In this document: in pieces, positions 59,992 through 64,000 of the stretch | Layout: every line of letters starts with the position of its first letter | Numbering within the stretch: position 1 is the first letter of the stretch | DNA from: Kitasatospora sp. NBC_01250 | Lineage (GTDB): Bacteria > Actinomycetota > Actinomycetes > Streptomycetales > Streptomycetaceae | Direction of reading: 5' to 3' | Length of the DNA stretch: 64,000 nt | NCBI RefSeq assembly: GCF_036226465.1 | Contig: NZ_CP108476.1 | Coordinates: forward strand, 186,001 to 250,000 | Notes under the pieces: generated by a model | Database searches by the model: none | Told to the model about the DNA's origin: nothing | The model's input: only the letters and a program-made list of their open reading frames with translations | Made by a program: the position numbers and the translations under genes

Positions 59992-60876
59992 ATGGACCTC
60001 GACCTGCGGCTCGTGCGCTACTTCACGGTCGTGGCGGAGTACGGCAACTTCGGCCGGGCCGCCACCAGCCTCCACCTGGCGCAGCCGTCGCTGAGCCGTC
60101 AGATCCAGCGGCTGGAGGCCCAGCTCGGTGTCCGGCTCCTCGACCGCACGCCGCAGGGCAGCAGCCTCACCGACGCCGGTCAGGCCTTCCTTCCCAGGGC
60201 CCGGAGACTGCTCCACGAGGCCGAGCAAGCCGCTCACACGGCCAGAGCCGCCGTCCAGTCCCCCGCCATCACCGTCGGCTGCGCCGAAGGACTGGTCATC
60301 ACCGCCTGGGTACAGGAGCTGCGCCGCCGGCACCCGGACGGCCGGGTCCGCACCAGGCACCTCGACTGGCGGGACACGCGCGCCCTCGCCGAGGGGCGGG
60401 TCGACGCCCTCGTCGCGTACCGGCCCCTGCCCTTGCCCACGGACGGCTTCCGGGTGACCAAGCTCCACGAGGAGCCGCGGGTGCTGGTCACCTCGGCGAG
60501 TCATCATCTGGCGAACGAAGAGGCCGTCAGCCTGCGGGCCCTGTCGGACGAGGGACTGGTCGCCTGCGCCAGCACTCCGGTCCTCTGGGGCACGCCCAAG
60601 CCCGTCGGCAACCGCCCGGCACCGCCCCCGCCCGCGATCGACGACAGTTACGAGGACAAGCTGGAACTCATCGCCACCGGCCACTGTGTCGCCATCTTCC
60701 CTGCCGGCGATCGACGCGCTGCCGTGCGCGAGGACATCGCCCTGGTGCCCGTCATCGACATCGCTCCCTGCGAGGTCGTGCTCGTCACGCGCACTGACGA
60801 CCCCAACCCGCTGCTCGGATCGCTGGAAGACGTCGCACGGACATGGCTCGGCGGCTCCCCCGGGCTCCATGATTGA
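59992..60876 (+). CDS. LysR-family transcriptional regulator
   Basis: A 294-residue LTTR. HTH: LRLVRYFTVVAEYGNFGRAATSLHLAQPSLSRQIQRLEAQLG, with the usual LDRTPQGSSLTDAG wing. The effector domain follows from residue 90 (ITVGCAEGLVITAWVQELRRR). It should bind the inverted repeat just upstream and activate the divergent SDR gene with its inducer. Confidence 0.9.
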   Translation: MDLDLRLVRYFTVVAEYGNFGRAATSLHLAQPSLSRQIQRLEAQLGVRLLDRTPQGSSLTDAGQAFLPRARRLLHEAEQAAHTARAAVQSPAITVGCAEGLVITAWVQELRRRHPDGRVRTRHLDWRDTRALAEGRVDALVAYRPLPLPTDGFRVTKLHEEPRVLVTSASHHLANEEAVSLRALSDEGLVACASTPVLWGTPKPVGNRPAPPPPAIDDSYEDKLELIATGHCVAIFPAGDRRAAVREDIALVPVIDIAPCEVVLVTRTDDPNPLLGSLEDVARTWLGGSPGLHD

Positions 60877-61336
60877 ACGCCGGGCACCCCGGGCCGTCAC
60901 ACCCCCGGCGGGGCCGGCCCAGGGTGCGCGACACGGGCCGCTGCCGACCGGCGCGCTGACCGCGCCCCGCCCTTCGGCACGTCGGTGAGCGGCGTGGGTG
61001 CGGGGCAGGGCACGGTGAGGCGGCCGACCTCATCACGGACCTGCCGTCCGCAGCCGACCTCGTCACCAGGTTGGCAGCCCAGGTCGGGGACGCACTGAAC
61101 CGAGCCGGAAGGCACCGACCCGGCAACCAGCCGCGAACCCACGGCTGACGACGCCCGGCCGAAAGGGTGTGCCAGCGGACGACGATGCGAGGTGCGGAAA
61201 CGGAACCCGGCCTCCGGGGCTGGTCCAAGGTGAACAAGGTCGACCGACCGTGCCTGCACGAGCCGCGCCACCGGGTAGCGTAGGCCCGTCCCGACAGGGC
61301 GCAGCCGCCCTCGCCACAGCGAACGGACTCTTCGCC
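60877..61336. other. intergenic region
   Basis: I see no supported gene in these 460 bp. Frames on both strands are Arg/Pro-rich shadows. Confidence 0.4.
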
Positions 61337-61615
61337 ATGACCGCACAGCCGATCGGGCAGCACCTGCCTCAGAGCCGACTCCCGCAGACCATCAGGGAGT
61401 TCCGGGCGGTCCTCCCCGCCGGCGACCTGCAAGTCTTCAACAGCGAGGTCGAGGACGTGCCGCTGCACGAGATCGACCGGTACCTGGAGGCCTGGCAGCA
61501 CGTCCTGCGCCTGCGGGCGATCCCCGAGATCGGCGACGCACTGCGCAGCGCCGGCGATCGCCCTGGCACCCCGATCGGCGAGATCTTCCCCGAGTGGGAG
61601 GAGACCGGTGTCTGA
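61337..61615 (+). CDS. DUF6247-like small protein, antitoxin candidate
   Basis: A 92-residue protein. LPQTIREFRAVLPAGDLQVFN and IDRYLEAWQHVLRLRAIPEIG resemble the DUF6247 family, small acidic proteins encoded before RelE/ParE-like proteins in actinobacteria. It overlaps the next gene by 8 nt. The acidic tail (GEIFPEWEETGV) suits contact with a basic toxin. Confidence 0.7.
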   Translation: MTAQPIGQHLPQSRLPQTIREFRAVLPAGDLQVFNSEVEDVPLHEIDRYLEAWQHVLRLRAIPEIGDALRSAGDRPGTPIGEIFPEWEETGV

Positions 61616-61871
61616 CCTGCCCGACGTCTACCTCGACGACTCCGCCCGCACCGTCGCCGTCACCCTGACCCCGGACCAGCGTCGCAAACTGCTGCACACG
61701 CTCCGGAGCATCCAGCGGGACCCGGAGATCGGCAGGCCGTACACCCCCGGCGGTGATCTGTCGGGCCGTCTGGTGGTCGCCCCGGGCGACCGCGCGGTTC
61801 CCGGTATGACGATCGTCCACCGGATCCTGGACACGGAGATCCGAGTCGTACACATCCTCGCCGGCCCGTAG
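61608..61871 (+). CDS. RelE/ParE-like small protein, toxin candidate
   Basis: An 87-residue protein starting at a GTG inside the previous gene. The pattern LTPDQRRKLLHTLRSIQRDP, then PGMTIVHRILDTEIRVVHILAG at the C-terminus, is that of the RelE/ParE fold (helical hairpin followed by a beta-sheet with a final IxVxxIxAG strand). RelE-type toxins cut mRNA in the ribosome; ParE types inhibit gyrase. Catalytic residues cannot be assigned with confidence. Confidence 0.7.
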   Translation: MSDLPDVYLDDSARTVAVTLTPDQRRKLLHTLRSIQRDPEIGRPYTPGGDLSGRLVVAPGDRAVPGMTIVHRILDTEIRVVHILAGP

Positions 61872-61884
61872 AACACGGAGCAGC

Positions 61885-62240
61885 GGGAGCCCGCCCCCAC
61901 TATCTGGACGTCGGTTCGCCGGGCTTCATCCGACGGGACTACGGACTCGTCGAGGTCGACTTCCAACCGGGCGGGAACGGGTGGTCCTGTTTCGGCATCA
62001 GCGTGCAGGTCCACCGCCTACGCCTGGACGGCCCCTCCGCGGTGTCCGGGCCCCTTCGAGACTCGTACGGTGCGTTCCCGCCCCGGACGACGTTCGAGGA
62101 GCTGAGCGCGGCAGTGGCCGCCCCGGGCGTCTCGGTCGAACCGGACAACGACCCCTCGGCCACGGAGATCCACCGGTACCGCGTGCCTCAGTCCGGCGTA
62201 CGGATCTTCGTCGTCGCTGATGCGTCCCCCGACGCCGGCC
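61885..62240 (+). pseudogene. N-terminally truncated hypothetical gene
   Basis: One frame reads HYLDVGSPGFIRRDYGLVEV, SVQVHRLRLDG, DSYGAFPPRTTFEELSAAV and VRIFVVADASP. This looks like the C-terminal two thirds of an actinobacterial family that resembles immunity-type proteins. No start codon precedes the homologous part; the first possible one (GTG, 62003) would remove a third of it. Confidence 0.45.
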
Positions 62241-62309
62241 CGCAGGCATCACAGCGCACAGGCCCCTCGGGGCGAAGCCGCCCGCGCCCAGCGAAAGGGC
62301 GCGGGCCAG

Positions 62310-62461
62310 TCACGTGGCCCCGGGCGGCCGGTCGGGGACCAACAACCGTGGTCCACCACGACGTTGGTGCCGAGCCTCACCGCCTCCAGGGCGAGCCAGA
62401 GCATCCGCCCTTCCAGCACGTCGCGCTTCCCCTCCGCCTCCGATGCACCGAACAGTGAGGC
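62310..62461 (-). pseudogene. fragment of an AAA/zeta-like kinase
   Basis: On the minus strand the frame reads EGKRDVLEGRMLWLALEAVR and then LGTNVVVDHGCWSPTGRPG. This matches the middle of AAA-family ATP-binding kinases (…LEGRLIWLALEVLRLGTSVVLDFGCWS…). The Walker A part and the C-terminus are missing on both sides. Confidence 0.55.
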
Positions 62462-62716
62462 TTCGCCATCTTCGAACGTGCTGGTCGGAGGGTCTGGCGT
62501 GACGATTCTCCGGTGTGCTCAGGCTGGTCGCGGGCGGGAGTCTGCGGTCTTGATCGTCTGACGGGGAGGGCCGGGGCGGTTTCGCCGGTCCCTGCGTCTG
62601 ATCAGGATCCCGATCCATCGGTCCTACTGGAGCGCGCTGCGGCCCACGCGGTCCGGCGAGCGGGGCAATTATCAGACTGGGGTTGTTTTCAGACTTAGTC
62701 TGATTATCCTGATGGC
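62462..62716. promoter_or_regulatory. promoter region of TetR gene with strong palindrome
   Basis: TCAGACT-T-AGTCTGA (62689-62703) is a perfect 15-bp palindrome ending 13 bp before the TetR start. A further TTATCAGACT half-site lies about 20 bp upstream, near 62668-62678. The AT-rich context suggests that the TetR protein represses its own promoter here. Confidence 0.65.
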
Positions 62717-63361
62717 ATGGCAGGACTCAGGGAGCGCAAGAAGGAGCAGACGCGCCAGCGGATCGCCGCGGTCGCGTTACGGCTGTTCATCGATCACGGT
62801 TTCGACTCGGTGACGGTCAACGAGATCGCCGAGGCGGCGGAGGTCGCCAGGGCGACGCTCTTCGTGTACTTCCCCACCAAGGAGTCGCTGGTTCTGGCGG
62901 ACGTGGCGGGCGACGACCTGTCCGAGGTGGTGACCGCCCGGCCGCCGGGCATTTCGTTCCTGGCGGCGCTGCGCGATCATCACCGTGCGATCGCCGCAAG
63001 GCGGCTCGGGCAGGCGGAGCTGGACTCGCTCGTCACGCAGGTGCGGGTCATCCACGGCAGCCCTGCGCTGCGTGCCAGCGCCGAAGCGCTCCTGTACGAG
63101 CAGCGGCAGCAGCTGACGCGGGCCCTGGCCCTGGAGTACGACGCGAACGTTGCGGCCCTGATGGCCGCACAGGTCACCGCGTCACTGCTGGTGCTCCAGG
63201 AGTCGTTCTTCCAGTTGCTCCTCGACGGATCCTCCGGCGAAGCCGCCAGCGAGGCTTTGGCGGACCAGGTGGAGCTCGCCTTCGACCTGCTGGAACACGG
63301 ACTGGCCCGCACAGCGGTGACCGGTACAGGCGCAAGCACGACAAAGAACGAAAGGCCGTGA
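62717..63361 (+). CDS. TetR-family transcriptional regulator
   Basis: A 214-residue regulator. HTH: FIDHGFDSVTVNEIAEAAEVA then RATLFVYFPTKESLVL. The C-terminal domain ends EVASEALADQVELAFDLLEHGL-like helices (SEALADQVELAFDLLEHGL). A perfect palindrome overlaps its promoter. The next gene starts 1 nt after its stop, so they form an operon. Confidence 0.9.
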   Translation: MAGLRERKKEQTRQRIAAVALRLFIDHGFDSVTVNEIAEAAEVARATLFVYFPTKESLVLADVAGDDLSEVVTARPPGISFLAALRDHHRAIAARRLGQAELDSLVTQVRVIHGSPALRASAEALLYEQRQQLTRALALEYDANVAALMAAQVTASLLVLQESFFQLLLDGSSGEAASEALADQVELAFDLLEHGLARTAVTGTGASTTKNERP

Positions 63362-63362
63362 T

Positions 63363-64000
63363 ATGCGCGCAAGGGGCATCACCTACGACACCGGCACCTT
63401 CCTCGGCGGCCGACTCACCCGGACCCTGTTGGATGCCCAGGCGGTTCACCAGGAGATGGCCGTGCTCGCCGGCGACCTCCACTGCGACGCCGTCCGCGTC
63501 ACCGGAGGTGAACCGGAGCGGCTGGAGGTCGCTGCGACGGCCGCTGCGGCCGCCGGGCTGGAGGTGTGGTTTTCGCCCTTCCCCGTCGACCTGTCACCCG
63601 AGGACACGCTGGCCGTGTTGGACGACAGCGCCCAACGCGCGGAGGCAGTGCGGAGCACCGGCGCTCAAGTCGTATTCGTCGCCGGATGCGAGCTCAGCGC
63701 GTTCGGCCAGGGTTTCCTGCCCGGTGCCACCTACCTCGACCGGCTGCAGGGCATGGTATCCGGCGGCCTTGAATGGTGGACCTCACTGGGCCCGGTACAG
63801 CAGCGCCTCAACGAGTTCCTCAATCAGGCCTGCACCACGGTCAGGTCCCGCTTCGGCGGACGCGTGAGCTACGCCGCCGGCCCCTGGGAGGACGTCGACT
63901 GGGCCCCGTTCGACCTCATCGGCGTCGACGCCTACCGGGCCGCCCACAACGCCGACGGGTTCCGCGAACACGTGCGCGAGCTCGTCACCCGTGGCAAGCC
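63363..64000 (+). CDS. TIM-barrel-like protein (3' end missing)
   Basis: The first 212 residues are visible before the window ends. RGITYDTGTFLGGRLTRTLL, LAGDLHCDAVRVTGGEPERLE, AGLEVWFSPFPVDLSPEDTL and VVFVAGCELSAFGQGFLPGATY have the rhythm of a glycoside-hydrolase-like TIM barrel, and FDLIGVDAYR supplies an acidic residue at a later strand. Some relatives in Streptomyces are annotated as abortive infection proteins without evidence. GAAAGG precedes the ATG. It is co-transcribed with the TetR gene, so that regulator probably controls it. Confidence 0.7.
   Translation, partial: MRARGITYDTGTFLGGRLTRTLLDAQAVHQEMAVLAGDLHCDAVRVTGGEPERLEVAATAAAAAGLEVWFSPFPVDLSPEDTLAVLDDSAQRAEAVRSTGAQVVFVAGCELSAFGQGFLPGATYLDRLQGMVSGGLEWWTSLGPVQQRLNEFLNQACTTVRSRFGGRVSYAAGPWEDVDWAPFDLIGVDAYRAAHNADGFREHVRELVTRGK

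Noticed and set aside
1..64000. CRISPR array
   Set aside because: I saw no regularly spaced direct repeats with unique spacers and no cas genes.

Overview
The window is about 72% G+C by eye, uses GTG and TTG starts freely, has Shine-Dalgarno sites of the GGAGG type, and carries families typical of streptomycetes: a SARP/AfsR regulator, FadR and TetR regulators, an LCP cell-wall protein, and secreted GH16 and lytic enzymes. It most likely comes from a chromosome of Streptomyces or a close relative such as Kitasatospora. Many pseudogenes, an insertion sequence and a long inverted repeat point to an accessory region rather than a conserved core.

Layout. 1-6 kb: an incomplete YihY/BrkB membrane protein, a lipoprotein, a divergent TetR/SDR pair, and a second SDR gene split by a 1,092-bp IS5-family element with a 4-bp target duplication. 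5.9-6.9 kb: the first arm of a 1,010-bp inverted repeat carrying a secreted lytic transglycosylase gene. 7.4-13.1 kb: a Baeyer-Villiger-type monooxygenase, an S51 peptidase, a decayed DUF2254 gene, a secreted GH16 glycanase and a small secreted protein. 13.4-28.3 kb: a sugar-acid catabolic region. Nine minus-strand genes, mostly overlapping by 4 nt, encode an FAH-family hydrolase, an L-fuconate dehydratase-like enolase-superfamily protein, an SDR, an aldo/keto reductase, LutA, LutB, LutC, a sugar mutarotase and a lactonase. Divergent to them are a sugar ABC importer with two substrate-binding lipoproteins and a FadR regulator; a second FadR lies at the far end. Together they fit non-phosphorylative oxidation of L-fucose (or a similar 6-deoxy sugar) to pyruvate plus L-lactate, with LutABC oxidising the lactate.

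28.6-39.8 kb: an old-yellow-enzyme reductase, then a SARP regulator divergent from a compact operon. That operon holds a 71-residue peptide with six cysteines, MauE-like and MauD/TlpA-like redox proteins, an ABC exporter and an S26 signal peptidase. This is the best candidate in the window for an undescribed system: production, disulfide formation, export and leader removal of a cysteine-rich peptide. A lectin-like secreted protein, an S12 serine hydrolase and a TauE/SafE permease follow.

40-53 kb: a DIP1984-type protein, an Ohr pseudogene, a frameshifted C45-type hydrolase, a nucleotide-sugar-epimerase-like SDR, a TetR/TetX-like monooxygenase pair, LtrA, an aldo/keto reductase, a two-gene SPFH/NAD-kinase-like unit and an APC permease. 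53.4-54.4 kb: the second inverted-repeat arm with an identical lytic transglycosylase protein. 54.6-64 kb: two small secreted proteins, a LuxR-type regulator, an LCP protein, an SDR/LysR pair, a small toxin-antitoxin-like pair, gene remnants, a TetR regulator and the start of a TIM-barrel-like protein cut by the window end.
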